Notes: generated by a model from the letters alone, not told the origin. 64,000 bases of DNA from Aurantimonas coralicida DSM 14790 (GCF_000421645.1 NZ_ATXK01000001.1:434001-498000), one strand, 5' to 3'; counted from the stretch's first letter, positions 35,098 to 44,129 are shown. Numbers and translations: made by a program.

Positions 35098-36315
35098 ATG
35101 CCCGATCAGAACGACCCTCAGCTCAAACAGCGGATGATGGCAATTGAGGAGCGGCGTGTAGCGATCGAGGAAAAACGAGAGCACAGACTGCAGGCAGAGC
35201 GCGAACGTGAACTCGGTTTGGCCGAGCGGCAAGCACAGCCCAAGCACTGGGCCGAAGCGTTCGGAAATCCATTTTTGGTTGCAGTTGTTGCAGGAATTTT
35301 AGCTTTAGCCGGGAACGGCCTAGTCGCATTCGTGAACAATATTGGCGAGTTAGATCTTGCGACGCGCAAAGAGCAGTCTGATCTCGTTCTCGCGGCTCTG
35401 GGCACCGAAGAAGTCGATAAGGTGAAGCAGAACCTCCGGCTCCTGGCTGAGGCAAAACTCATAACTAGCGATGACCGGAGAAATAGCATCCTACAATATC
35501 TTAATACACTTGAAGAAGGGCAAGGGCCGGGCGGCCTTGGACAATCCGTATCTAGAGAAACGCCTAGCGGTCTCGGATTTCTGCAGCATATTCAGCAAAT
35601 GAAGTCTTTACGATATCAGCGCGCACTCGATAAAGGCCGCATGGCTATCGGGGTTGTAGGCGATGGATGGCTAAATTATCCATTGTTACTGAAAGATATC
35701 GGAGACCAGCTGTCTGAAGAATTCGCAGTATTCCGTCAAGGCAATGCTGGAGAATGCATTGAATCTTTGTTGTTCCGAGAAGTACCACTGCCCTCTGATT
35801 TAGAATTCGTCTTGGTCAGCGCTGGACTGTGCGAGTTATTTGGAGAGAACGGCATAGTCGCGTCAGTCGCGCCCCCCGTAGCAGGCGAATCACCTTTGCA
35901 AGAAGCTGCTAATAGAAAGTTCGGCGCACTTGCCGCCAATTTAGCCATTATAGTTGATGGTTTGATGCTTGAGGCACCGAACGCTCAGTTTGCACTGCAC
36001 GGCTACGACTACCTGCCATCAATCGTACCAAGCCACCCTCTCGCGAGTGAACTTGCCGCACGGGGTTATCAAGGCGCTGGTGCAAACGATTTGTCCCGAA
36101 GACTAATTGACGAATTCAACGATATCGCTGCAGCCTTGGCAGTCGAGCGGTCACGACTGACTTTCGTCGACCTTCGAGGGACCCTTGATCCCGAGGATTG
36201 GTACGATCAGCTGTTTCCCAGTAATGCCGGATTCAAAAAAATTACCGAGACGATCAGAAAGCGGATCGACAAGCGGACCGGCGCGACGTCTGATCAATCG
36301 CAACCACCACGATAG
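35098..36315 (+). CDS. Membrane-anchored protein with coiled coil and degenerate SGNH/GDSL-like domain
   Basis: A 405-residue accessory protein with base composition clearly lower in GC than its neighbours. Parts in order are: a charged coiled coil (about 5-50), one membrane segment (about 57-80, FGNPFLVAVVAGILALAGNG), a helical LVLAALGTEEVDKVKQNLRL module that resembles a linker found in other membrane-anchored accessory proteins, and a C-terminal domain (about 182-395). The C-terminal domain looks like an SGNH hydrolase in GVVGDGWLNYP, LVSAGLCEL, LHGYDYLPSI and WYDQLFPSNAGFKKI. The nucleophile position is Gly (GDG), the GxND block reads SAGLCE and the His position reads Phe, so hydrolase activity is unlikely. 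GGAGG 6 nt before ATG 35098 fixes the start. Transfer from elsewhere is inferred. Confidence 0.75.
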   Translation: MPDQNDPQLKQRMMAIEERRVAIEEKREHRLQAERERELGLAERQAQPKHWAEAFGNPFLVAVVAGILALAGNGLVAFVNNIGELDLATRKEQSDLVLAALGTEEVDKVKQNLRLLAEAKLITSDDRRNSILQYLNTLEEGQGPGGLGQSVSRETPSGLGFLQHIQQMKSLRYQRALDKGRMAIGVVGDGWLNYPLLLKDIGDQLSEEFAVFRQGNAGECIESLLFREVPLPSDLEFVLVSAGLCELFGENGIVASVAPPVAGESPLQEAANRKFGALAANLAIIVDGLMLEAPNAQFALHGYDYLPSIVPSHPLASELAARGYQGAGANDLSRRLIDEFNDIAAALAVERSRLTFVDLRGTLDPEDWYDQLFPSNAGFKKITETIRKRIDKRTGATSDQSQPPR

Positions 36316-36516
36316 GACATCTGCTTGTGATCTATCAAATCATCACATGATCGTAACAAATTCACCTTTGGGACAACGTCAGCGAACAGTAGCAATTCCG
36401 CATGTCTACCATTCGCTCACAGCTTCGCGAATGGTTCGTTCCCACCCAAAGCCAACTTTGGCCTCCCGTCCCAAGCCTCGTTGTCGGCGCAGTAGATGGC
36501 CCTTGCCGCCTGCCCC

Positions 36517-37506
36517 TCACTCCAGCGCGTCGCCCCAGTCGAGGCGGCGGGCGGTGCGGAACAGGTCCCCCTCGCGCTTGGTGACCAGCCGGTCGCGCAG
36601 CGAGCCGTCGTCATTGCAGAGCTTGAGGGTTACCTTGCCGCTGCCCTTGCGGGCCGGCGCCAGCACCCGGGCCGCCGGCGGTGCGGCCGGCGTGCGGGCG
36701 ACCGCCAGATAGGCGTATTTCTCGTCCTCGAAGGGCACCGTGGCGCTCTTGGCCAGCCGGTGGGTGCGCGTGCGTTCCACCCGCTCGGCGAAATGGCACC
36801 AGTCCGGCGTCGTCACCGGACAGGCCCTGGCATGCGGGCACGGCGCCACCAGATGCGCGCCGGCGTCCAGAAGCGCGTCGCGTGCTGCAAGGATGCGCTG
36901 CCAGCCCGCCGGCGTGCCCGGTTCGACGATGAGCAGCACCCCCGCCGTCAGCTGCCAGAGCGCCGCCATCAGCGGCGCCAGCTGCGCCGGCGCCAGTTCG
37001 TCCAGCACATAGCCGAGCGTCACCAGATCGGCCGGCGCGCGCGCTGCCAGTGCCGTTGCGAGGTCGCCGCGCACCCAGTCGACATGCAGGGCCTCGCCCG
37101 CGTCCGCCGTGTCGGCGAAACCGTCCCGCGTCAGCGCCTCGCCGACCGCCATGGCCGGCGCGCTCGCCTCCACCAGCGTTGCCCGGGTCAGCTCGGGATA
37201 GGCGTCGCGGGCCGCAAACAGCGCCGTGCCCGGCCCCGCCCCCACATCGAGCAGCGACACCGGCGCAAAATCCGGCCGCCGCCCGGCCACCGCCTCGAGG
37301 CTCGCCCGGATCGCCGCGAAGGTCGCCGGCATGCGCGCCGCCAGATAGGCCAGCACCGCCGCCTCGCCGTCCAGATGCTGGCGCCCGTCGCGGGTCTCGG
37401 CCCGGTAGCGCTGGCTCAGCCGCGAACCGGCGAGGCGCAGATCGTCGAAGGATTCCGCGTCCAGGCGGTCCGCCAGCGCCGCGCGCAGGGTCGGGGGAAG
37501 CTGCAT
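36517..37506 (-). CDS. Rsm22-family small-subunit rRNA methyltransferase-like protein
   Basis: A 329-residue SAM-dependent methyltransferase-fold protein. The SAM site reads LLDVGAGPGTALFAARDAYP; further on come LGYVLDELAP and IVEPGTPAGW, then a cysteine-bearing stretch CPHARACPVTTPDWCHF typical of Rsm22, which in the mitochondrial homologue binds iron-sulfur. Rsm22 proteins take part in assembly of the small ribosomal subunit. ATG 37506 (MQLPPTLRAAL) matches the conserved start. The gene is divergent to hss. The 200 bp on its downstream side (36316-36516) holds nothing recognisable. Confidence 0.88.
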   Translation of the reverse strand: MQLPPTLRAALADRLDAESFDDLRLAGSRLSQRYRAETRDGRQHLDGEAAVLAYLAARMPATFAAIRASLEAVAGRRPDFAPVSLLDVGAGPGTALFAARDAYPELTRATLVEASAPAMAVGEALTRDGFADTADAGEALHVDWVRGDLATALAARAPADLVTLGYVLDELAPAQLAPLMAALWQLTAGVLLIVEPGTPAGWQRILAARDALLDAGAHLVAPCPHARACPVTTPDWCHFAERVERTRTHRLAKSATVPFEDEKYAYLAVARTPAAPPAARVLAPARKGSGKVTLKLCNDDGSLRDRLVTKREGDLFRTARRLDWGDALE

Positions 37507-37709
37507 GGGGCTGTCCTGCCTCCGCAAGAATGTCGTATCGGTCGCGCCATGAAACCGACAAGCCCGTCCCCGATAGGTCCGGCTTGCCTGCCGGCGCCCG
37601 CTTCCGCGGCGCGCTGCACACTTTCAATTGTCACGGAAACGTTCTAGCGGCTTGCCCGAACACTCCGTGACGATGACCGGCTCCGAGTTGAACCGAAGGA
37701 ATTTCGCAA

Positions 37710-39155
37710 ATGGCCAAAGAGAACCATCCGATCCACGCCAAGATCACCGGTCCGGTGGTGATGATCGGTTTCGGCTCAATCGGCAAGGGCACCCTGCCGC
37801 TGATCGAACGCCATTTCGACTACGACAAGAGCCGCTTCACGGTCATCGACCCCAACGATGCCGACAAGCAGATGCTCGACGAGCGCGGCATCCGCTTCGT
37901 CAACGAGGCGGTGACCCGCAAGAACTACGAGGAACTGCTGACGCCGCTGCTCACCGAGGGTGAAGGCCAGGGCTTCTGCGTCAACCTCTCGGTCGACACC
38001 GGTTCGCTCGATCTCATCAAGCTGTGCCGCAAGCTCGGCGTCCTCTACATCGACACCGTCGTCGAGCCGTGGCTCGGCTTCTATTTCGACGAGAGCCTGT
38101 CGAACGCCGACCGCACGAATTACGCGCTGCGCGAGACCGTCCGCAAGGAGAAGCGCAAGAACCCCGGCGGCACCACCGCCGTCTCCTGCTGCGGCGCCAA
38201 TCCGGGCATGGTCTCCTGGTTCGTCAAGCAGGCCCTCGTGGATGTGGCCACCAAGGTCGGCCTGGAATTCACCGAACCCACCTTCGACGACCGCGAGGGC
38301 TGGGCCAAGCTGATGAAGAAGGCCGGCGTCAAGGGCATCCACATCGCCGAGCGCGACACCCAGCGCACCAAGAACCCGAAGCCGATGAACGTCTTCTGGA
38401 ACACATGGTCGGTGGAAGGCTTCCTGTCGGAAGGCGTGCAGCCGTCGGAGCTGGGCTGGGGCACCCACGAGAAGTGGATGCCGAAGAACGCCCGTACCCA
38501 CAAGAAGGGCAACCAGGCGGCGATCTATCTCGAGCAGCCGGGCGGCAACACCCGGGTGCGCACCTGGTGCCCGACGCCGGGCGCCCAGTACGGCTTCCTC
38601 GTCACCCACAACGAGTCGATCTCGATCGCCGACTTCTTCACCCACCGCAACAAGGATGACGAGGTCACCTACCGGCCGACCTGTCACTATGCCTACCATC
38701 CCTGCAACGACGCGGTCCTGTCGCTGCACGAGGTGTTCGGCGCCGCCGGCAAGTTCCAGCCGGTCCACCACGTTCTCGACGAGAACGAGCTGGTCGACGG
38801 CGTCGACGAGCTCGGCGTGCTGCTCTACGGCCACGACGCCAACGCCTACTGGTACGGCTCTCAGCTCTCGCTGGAAGAGACCCGCAAGCTGGCGCCCTAT
38901 CAGAACGCCACCGGCCTGCAGGTGACCTCGGCGGTCATGGCCGGCATGGTCTGGGCGCTGGAGAACCCGGAAGCCGGCATAGTGGAGTCCGACGAGATGG
39001 ACTACAAGCGCTGCCTGGAAGTGCAGTCGCCCTATCTCGGCCCGGTCAAGGGCTACTACACCGACTGGACCCCGATGACCGATCGTCCGGGCCTCTTCCC
39101 CGAGGACCTCGACGAGAAGGATCCCTGGCAGTTCCGCAACATCCTGGTGCGCTGA
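37710..39155 (+). CDS. hss: Homospermidine synthase
   Basis: A 481-residue NAD-dependent enzyme that joins two putrescines, or putrescine and spermidine, to make homospermidine, the main long polyamine of many Hyphomicrobiales. Motifs are VVMIGFGSIGKGTLPLIERH (NAD site), NLSVDTGSLDLIKLC, YIDTVVEPWLGFYFD, CCGANPGMVSWFVKQAL, THEKWMP and CHYAYHPCNDAVLSLHE. Length and sequence fit the alphaproteobacterial Hss throughout. An intrinsic terminator follows 28 bp after the stop. Confidence 0.96.
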   Translation: MAKENHPIHAKITGPVVMIGFGSIGKGTLPLIERHFDYDKSRFTVIDPNDADKQMLDERGIRFVNEAVTRKNYEELLTPLLTEGEGQGFCVNLSVDTGSLDLIKLCRKLGVLYIDTVVEPWLGFYFDESLSNADRTNYALRETVRKEKRKNPGGTTAVSCCGANPGMVSWFVKQALVDVATKVGLEFTEPTFDDREGWAKLMKKAGVKGIHIAERDTQRTKNPKPMNVFWNTWSVEGFLSEGVQPSELGWGTHEKWMPKNARTHKKGNQAAIYLEQPGGNTRVRTWCPTPGAQYGFLVTHNESISIADFFTHRNKDDEVTYRPTCHYAYHPCNDAVLSLHEVFGAAGKFQPVHHVLDENELVDGVDELGVLLYGHDANAYWYGSQLSLEETRKLAPYQNATGLQVTSAVMAGMVWALENPEAGIVESDEMDYKRCLEVQSPYLGPVKGYYTDWTPMTDRPGLFPEDLDEKDPWQFRNILVR

Positions 39156-39182
39156 CCTCAGCCACCACGCGTCATCGTGTTC

Positions 39183-39217
39183 AACCGCCGGCAGTCATTT
39201 GCCGGCGGTTTTTCTTT
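39183..39217 (+). terminator. Rho-independent terminator of hss
   Basis: An 11-bp perfect stem (39183-39193 with 39200-39210) and 6-nt loop, followed by TTTCTTT. The 400 bp beyond it (39218-39616) show no convincing gene and lead into the promoter of the next one. Confidence 0.9.
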
Positions 39218-39616
39218 GCGCGCCGACTGTCGAAACGCGGGGCGACAGGCGAATCGCCCGTCCCGGCAGCACGTTTCAGGCCATGAATGGCAGAGACAAC
39301 GCGTCAGCCACCGGCAAGCCGTTCTTTCGCCTGCCTTATCCCCAATTATTTTCCCATAGGGAAGCTTCTCCGATGCCATGGGCAAAATGTCGGGAAACCG
39401 GCGATTTCCACCGCTTTTTCGCAGCCTCGCCGCAAAATTGGCGCTGCGATCGTGTCGCTTGAGCAAACTTCATCACGCGGATGCCGCAGAACGAGACGCC
39501 CGGTACTTGCTTTTCCGCTTGAATATCCAAGGTTTGACCGTCCGGGTGGGAGTTTGTTGCGTCACCCGACGAAAATCGGCAGAGCGGCGCGGGCCGTTCT
39601 CCGCTCGGAGCAGTTC

Positions 39617-40063
39617 ATGGTCGACACGGCAGTCACGCGTAAGATCGTCGAGGAAGTGATGGAAGCGGTGATGGCGGGAGCCGCGGGCTCCATCGCCCGT
39701 CACTTCGTACCCGGCGCCATGGTGTCCCAGCGCAGCAATGCCGCCATGTCGGACGCGCCGTGGTTCGGCCGCATGGAGGGCGAGTTTCGGCTGCAGGGCG
39801 AGGAGGAGGCGCGCGCCTTCTTCGACGAGATGCTGAAGCGCACCACCTACATCTCCTATGATCTGCGCGGCATCGTCTGCGAGGACGACAACGCCGCCAG
39901 CCGCTGCGACTGGACGCGCCGCGACGAGAAGACCGGCACGCTGATCACCGGCACCACCATGTACTGGTTCGCCTTCACCTCCGACGCGCGGATCCGCTCC
40001 ATCGAGACCATCGGCTCGATCCATTCGGTCATTCCCCTGCGCAAGGCCGAGAAGGTCGACTGA
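39617..40063 (+). CDS. SnoaL/NTF2-like fold protein
   Basis: A 148-residue protein with the layout of the SnoaL-like NTF2 fold: an N-terminal helix (VTRKIVEEVMEAVMAG), a pocket segment with MSDAPWFGRMEGEFRLQGEE, EARAFFDEMLKRTTYI and a C-terminal sheet ending TMYWFAFTSDARIRSIETI. Such folds serve as isomerases, dehydratases or binding proteins; no catalytic signature is obvious and no function can be given. GGAG 7 nt upstream supports ATG 39617. The gene stands alone. Confidence 0.7.
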   Translation: MVDTAVTRKIVEEVMEAVMAGAAGSIARHFVPGAMVSQRSNAAMSDAPWFGRMEGEFRLQGEEEARAFFDEMLKRTTYISYDLRGIVCEDDNAASRCDWTRRDEKTGTLITGTTMYWFAFTSDARIRSIETIGSIHSVIPLRKAEKVD

Positions 40064-40228
40064 ACCGTCCCCGTGCCCGTGCTTGCCGTCATGACAGCCG
40101 TTTCAAATTGGGATAGCGTGGCACGCGTCTCAAAGCGTTGCGGCGGCGCGGTGCCGTCTCCACGCGAACATTGTTGCCTTAGCGGATCGGCGGTCGCCGG
40201 AGTGCCGCATCAGTATCGAGGTCGTATC

Positions 40229-40600
40229 ATGCGCCGTATCGCCGTCACCCTCAGCCTCGCCGCGTTTGCCCTGGGCGCCTGCCAGAGCGAGCGGGCCCAG
40301 ATGTCGCGGCCGCTGCCGCAGGCCGCCGCCTACCAGGGCGTCGAGGGCCGCTGGGCCTCGACCGGTGGCCCGATCGCCTACACCGCCGTGTTCCAGAACG
40401 GCCGCTTCACCTCGGCCGAGCGCGATACCAACGGTCTCCTGGCCGAGGGCAACTACACCTCGAGCGGCGCCTCGCGCATCCAGCTCAACTTCACCTCGGT
40501 CGCCCGCGGCGTCCAGATCGCGGCCAACTGCAACCACGGCGGCGGCACGATGGTCTGCACCTCCTCGGACGGTTCGACCTTCCGTCTCGCCCGCGCCTGA
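40229..40600 (+). CDS. Outer-membrane lipoprotein, Brucella Omp10-like
   Basis: A 123-residue lipoprotein. The signal peptide MRRIAVTLSLAAFALGAC ends in a lipobox (LGAC, lipid-carrying Cys18). The mature part has the Omp10 pattern: GVEGRWASTGGPIAYTAVF, AERDTNGLLAEGNY, a SVARGVQIAANC stretch and MVCTSSDGSTFRLAR, with two cysteines that may pair. Omp10 is a surface-exposed lipoprotein of Brucella and relatives. Its biochemical role is not known. The gene is 157 bp ahead of hemH. Confidence 0.85.
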   Translation: MRRIAVTLSLAAFALGACQSERAQMSRPLPQAAAYQGVEGRWASTGGPIAYTAVFQNGRFTSAERDTNGLLAEGNYTSSGASRIQLNFTSVARGVQIAANCNHGGGTMVCTSSDGSTFRLARA

Positions 40601-40757
40601 AAATCGGTCGCACCCTGATCGCATCGCCGGCGGTTCCAGCCGCCGGCAATCCTCCCTATATGGCCTTGCACGAGGTCGGTCCGGGCGCCCAGCGCCGCCC
40701 GGCGTGTTCTGCCGTGGACACGAGCGACCGCCCGCCACACGACGCAAGGACCTGCCG

Positions 40758-41819
40758 ATGAATGCCCTGACCAAGACCATCGCCGAACGCTCCATCGGCC
40801 CCCTCCCCGAGGGCCATCCGCCGGTGAAGCAGCCCAAGGTCGGCGTTCTCCTGGTCAATCTCGGCACGCCCGACGGCACCGACTTCAAGCCGATGCGCCG
40901 CTATCTGAAGGAGTTCCTCTCCGACAAGCGCGTCATCGAATGGCCGCGCGCCGCCTGGTACCCGATCCTCTACGGCATCGTCCTCAACACCCGCCCCAAG
41001 AAGTCCGGCGCGGCCTATGCCGAGATCTGGAACAAGGAGCGCAACGAGTCCCCCTTGCGCACCTTCACCCGCGCCCAGGGCGAAAAGCTCGCCGCCCGCA
41101 TGGCCGGCGATGCCGGCGTCGTCGTCGACTGGGCCATGCGCTACGGCAAGCCCTCCATCGCCGAGCGCACCGACGCGCTGATGGAACAGGGCTGCGAGCG
41201 CATCCTCGTCTACCCGCTCTATCCGCAATACGCCGCCTCGACGACCGCCACGGTCAACGACAAGTTCTTCGAGCACATGATGGGCAAGCGCTGGATGCCG
41301 GCCGTGCGCACCGTGCCCGCCTATCACGACGAGCCGGTCTATATCGACGCCCTCGCCCGCTCGATCGAGACGCATCTGGCGACGCTCGACTTCGAGCCGG
41401 AGCGGGTGATCTGCTCCTATCACGGCATTCCGCAGAGCTATTTCCGCAAGGGCGACCCCTATCACTGCCATTGCCAGAAGACCTCGCGGCTTCTCGAAGA
41501 GCGGCTCGGCTGGCCCAAGGGCCGGCTGATGACCACCTTCCAGTCGCGCTTCGGCCCGGAGGAATGGCTGCAGCCCTATACCGACAAGACCGTCGAGAAG
41601 CTGGCGCAGGAGGGCATCAAGGACATCGCCGTCCTCAACCCCGGCTTCGTGTCGGATTGCCTGGAGACGCTGGAGGAGATCGCCGGCGAGGCGGGCGAGA
41701 TCTTCCACGAGGCCGGCGGCCGGAACTTCGCCCATATCCCCTGCCTCAACGACAGCGAGCCGGGCATGGACGTCATCGAGGCGATGGTCCGCCGCGAACT
41801 GCGCGGCTGGATCGACTAG
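40758..41819 (+). CDS. hemH: Ferrochelatase
   Basis: A 353-residue enzyme that inserts Fe(II) into protoporphyrin IX, the last step of haem synthesis, at the inner membrane. Motifs are GVLLVNLGTPDG, YPLYPQYAASTTATVND, the catalytic His in ICSYHGIPQSYFRKGDPY with the CHCQKTS stretch, and FQSRFGPEEWLQPYT with the acidic active-site residues. ATG 40758 follows an AAGGA about 6 nt upstream. The window encodes several haem or PQQ electron-transfer proteins but no other haem-synthesis gene. Confidence 0.96.
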   Translation: MNALTKTIAERSIGPLPEGHPPVKQPKVGVLLVNLGTPDGTDFKPMRRYLKEFLSDKRVIEWPRAAWYPILYGIVLNTRPKKSGAAYAEIWNKERNESPLRTFTRAQGEKLAARMAGDAGVVVDWAMRYGKPSIAERTDALMEQGCERILVYPLYPQYAASTTATVNDKFFEHMMGKRWMPAVRTVPAYHDEPVYIDALARSIETHLATLDFEPERVICSYHGIPQSYFRKGDPYHCHCQKTSRLLEERLGWPKGRLMTTFQSRFGPEEWLQPYTDKTVEKLAQEGIKDIAVLNPGFVSDCLETLEEIAGEAGEIFHEAGGRNFAHIPCLNDSEPGMDVIEAMVRRELRGWID

Positions 41820-41931
41820 TCGCCGACGCGCAAACGGCCCCGTTCGGCAAGCGAGCGGGGTCGCGCATCCGGCGCGGTCTCCAGCAATGTTTTTAAGAGG
41901 AATGCGGCGCCTTGCGGGTGCCGCGGCCGGG

Positions 41932-42330
41932 CTAGATGCTGAGGCCTTCGCTCTGCATCTGCGTCGCCGCGTTCAGCGGCCCGATCAGCCAGGTCTCGGC
42001 ATAGGGCTTGTCCACGAAGCCGATCGGCCGAGCCGCCAGCGCCTCGGTCACCATCGCGTCGCCGATGCCGGCGCTGACGAAGAGCGAGGGAATGTCGTGC
42101 TCCTCGCGGAGCCATTTCGCCACCGCCACGCCGTTCGGTCCGCGCCGCAGCCGGACATCCACCACGGCGACATCCACCGCGCCGGCGGCGATCTCGTCCA
42201 TGACCTCGAAGAAGTCCTTGGCAATGCCGACGACCTCGTAGCCATTGTCCTCGAGCATGACCCTCAGATCGATGGCGATCAGAAGCTCGTCTTCGACGAT
42301 GAGAACCCGGTGTCGTGCCAGTCGCGCCAT
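41932..42330 (-). CDS. Single-domain (receiver-only) response regulator
   Basis: A 132-residue receiver domain: VLIVEDELLIAIDLRVMLED, phospho-Asp in VAVVDVRLRRGPNG, and the conserved Lys in IGFVDKPY. No output domain follows, so it probably works through protein contacts in a phosphorelay or by docking to a partner. AAGGGA precedes ATG 42330. It is divergent to the slipin gene across a 306-bp gap that holds a palindrome. No histidine kinase is adjacent. Confidence 0.9.
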   Translation of the reverse strand: MARLARHRVLIVEDELLIAIDLRVMLEDNGYEVVGIAKDFFEVMDEIAAGAVDVAVVDVRLRRGPNGVAVAKWLREEHDIPSLFVSAGIGDAMVTEALAARPIGFVDKPYAETWLIGPLNAATQMQSEGLSI

Positions 42331-42483
42331 GCCATTCCCTTTCGTCAACCGGGAAAGGAAGCGCAGATCCCCGGATCGGTTCCCTCCCGTTCCGGCATTA
42401 TGTGTATTTTTATGGAACACTTGGCGAACGTCGGCAGGCTTTGCACAGATTTCGGCAAAACCGCCACACGAAGACCATCAGGT

Positions 42484-42500
42484 GACACGTATGACGTGTC
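42484..42500. promoter_or_regulatory. 17-bp palindrome upstream of slipin (candidate operator)
   Basis: GACACGT and ACGTGTC flank ATG as a perfect inverted repeat. A TTATACT -10-like hexamer region follows at about 42511-42518. It lies between the divergent receiver-only gene and the slipin-nfeD pair. Confidence 0.55.
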
Positions 42501-42636
42501 GGTCGCGGCCGTTTATACTAAGCAAAACTGACATCCCAGATGCGCCTTGCGTTCCGCTTCCGTCTCCCCTGATATGCGGCCATTGCCGGATGCGGCCCAG
42601 CAGGATGCGGGACGGTCACGGCAGCGGAGGTTTTTC

Positions 42637-43662
42637 ATGTTCGCAGGCGATTTCCTGTCGGGAACGGGCATCCTTGTCCTCGTCGTGCTGTTCGTCGCGG
42701 TGCTCGTCCTCCTGTCGACGATCAAGATCGTCCCGCAGGGCTACAATTACACGGTCGAGAATTTTGGCCGCTACACCCGCACGCTCACCCCCGGCCTCAA
42801 CATCATCGTGCCCTTCATCGAGCGCGTCGGCCGCAAGCTCAACATGATGGAGCAGGTGCTGGACGTGCCGACCCAGGAGGTGATCACCCGCGACAACGCC
42901 TCGGTCGCCGCCGACGGCGTCGCCTTCTACCAGGTGCTGGACGCCGCCGCCGCCGCCTACGAGGTGTCCGGGCTGGAGAACGCCATCCTCAATCTGGTGA
43001 TGACCAATCTGCGCTCGGTCATGGGCTCGATGGATCTCGACGACCTCCTGTCCAACCGCGACGCGATCTCCGAGAAGATCCTGCGGGTCGTCGATCAGGC
43101 CGCCAACAGCTGGGGCATCAAGATCACCCGCATCGAGATCAAGGACATCAACCCGCCCAAGAACCTCGTCGATTCCATGGCCCGGCAGATGATGGCCGAG
43201 CGCGAGAAGCGGGCCGAGATCCTCGAGGCCGAAGGCTCGCGCAACGCCGCGATCCTGCGCGCCGAGGGCGAGAAGCAGTCGCAGATCCTGCAGGCCGAGG
43301 GCCGCCGCGACGCCGCCTATCGCGAGGCCGAGGGCCGCGAGCGCCTGGCCGAGGCCGAAGCCACCGCCACCCGGCTGGTCTCCGACGCCATCGCCGCCGG
43401 CGACGTCCAGGCGATCAACTACTTCGTCGCCCAGAAATACACCGAGGCGCTGGGGAAGCTTGCCTCCGCGCCCAACCAGCGCGTCGTCCTGATGCCGCTG
43501 GAGGCCTCGTCGCTGATCGGCTCCATCGCCGGCATCGGCGAACTCGCCCGGGCGACCTTCGGCGACGACGCCACCGCCGGGGCGCGGCCCCAGGCCGGCC
43601 CCACCGCCGGCAAGTCGCGCACGCGGGTTCCCACCGCGCCCTATGGCGGCAGTGAGGGCTGA
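42637..43662 (+). CDS. SPFH/stomatin-family membrane protein (slipin, QmcA-like)
   Basis: A 341-residue protein with one N-terminal membrane segment (about residues 9-29), an SPFH domain (IKIVPQGYNYTVENFGRYTR, PFIERVGRKLNMMEQVLDVP, TLRSVMGSMDLDDLLSNRD-like NLRSVMGSMDLDDLLSNRD) and a long Glu/Ala/Arg-rich coiled coil (about 185-255). SPFH proteins form large oligomers in membrane microdomains and influence membrane protein turnover. GGAGG 6 nt upstream fixes ATG 42637. It is followed 5 bp later by an nfeD gene, the standard partner of this family. Confidence 0.93.
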   Translation: MFAGDFLSGTGILVLVVLFVAVLVLLSTIKIVPQGYNYTVENFGRYTRTLTPGLNIIVPFIERVGRKLNMMEQVLDVPTQEVITRDNASVAADGVAFYQVLDAAAAAYEVSGLENAILNLVMTNLRSVMGSMDLDDLLSNRDAISEKILRVVDQAANSWGIKITRIEIKDINPPKNLVDSMARQMMAEREKRAEILEAEGSRNAAILRAEGEKQSQILQAEGRRDAAYREAEGRERLAEAEATATRLVSDAIAAGDVQAINYFVAQKYTEALGKLASAPNQRVVLMPLEASSLIGSIAGIGELARATFGDDATAGARPQAGPTAGKSRTRVPTAPYGGSEG

Positions 43663-43667
43663 CCGAC

Positions 43668-44114
43668 ATGCCTGAGGTTCTGATCGATTACGGCTGGTGG
43701 ATCCTCGGCCTCGTGCTGCTCGCCCTCGAGGTCGCCGCGCCCGGCGTCTACCTGCTGTTCTTCGGCATCGCCGCGCTGATCGTCGGGATGAACGTCTTCT
43801 TCCTCGGCACCGGCTGGTTCGGCTGGGAGCAGCAGATCATCGCCTTCGTCATCCTGTCCGTTGCCGCGGCGCTGCTTGGCCGCCGCTGGTACGGCAACAA
43901 GAGCGTCGCCGGCGATGGCGAGCGGCTGAACAGGCGCACGGCCCGGCTGGTCGGCCGTCAGGCCGTCCTGACCGAGCCGATCGTCGACGGCCGTGGCCGG
44001 ATCGCGATCGAGGACAGCTGGTGGAGCGTCACCGGCCCGGACATGCCGGCCGGCGGCCATGTCCGGATCACCGGCGCGGACGGCTCGGTGCTGGTGGTCG
44101 AACCCGCGCCCTGA
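43668..44114 (+). CDS. nfeD: NfeD-family membrane protein
   Basis: A 148-residue short NfeD with three hydrophobic segments (about residues 8-28, 30-50 and 57-75) and a C-terminal OB-fold domain that shows LVGRQAVLTEPIVDGRGRIAIEDSWWSVTGPDMPAG. It sits 5 bp after the slipin gene and should be co-translated with it. NfeD and stomatin-like proteins act together in membrane quality control; which protease they modulate here is not visible. Confidence 0.92.
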   Translation: MPEVLIDYGWWILGLVLLALEVAAPGVYLLFFGIAALIVGMNVFFLGTGWFGWEQQIIAFVILSVAAALLGRRWYGNKSVAGDGERLNRRTARLVGRQAVLTEPIVDGRGRIAIEDSWWSVTGPDMPAGGHVRITGADGSVLVVEPAP

Positions 44115-44129
44115 GGACGGGCGGGCTCG

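Noticed and set aside
34786-36516. Integrative element or prophage remnant around the AT-rich gene
   Set aside because: No integrase, transposase, tRNA target or flanking direct repeats were found; only composition points to transfer.
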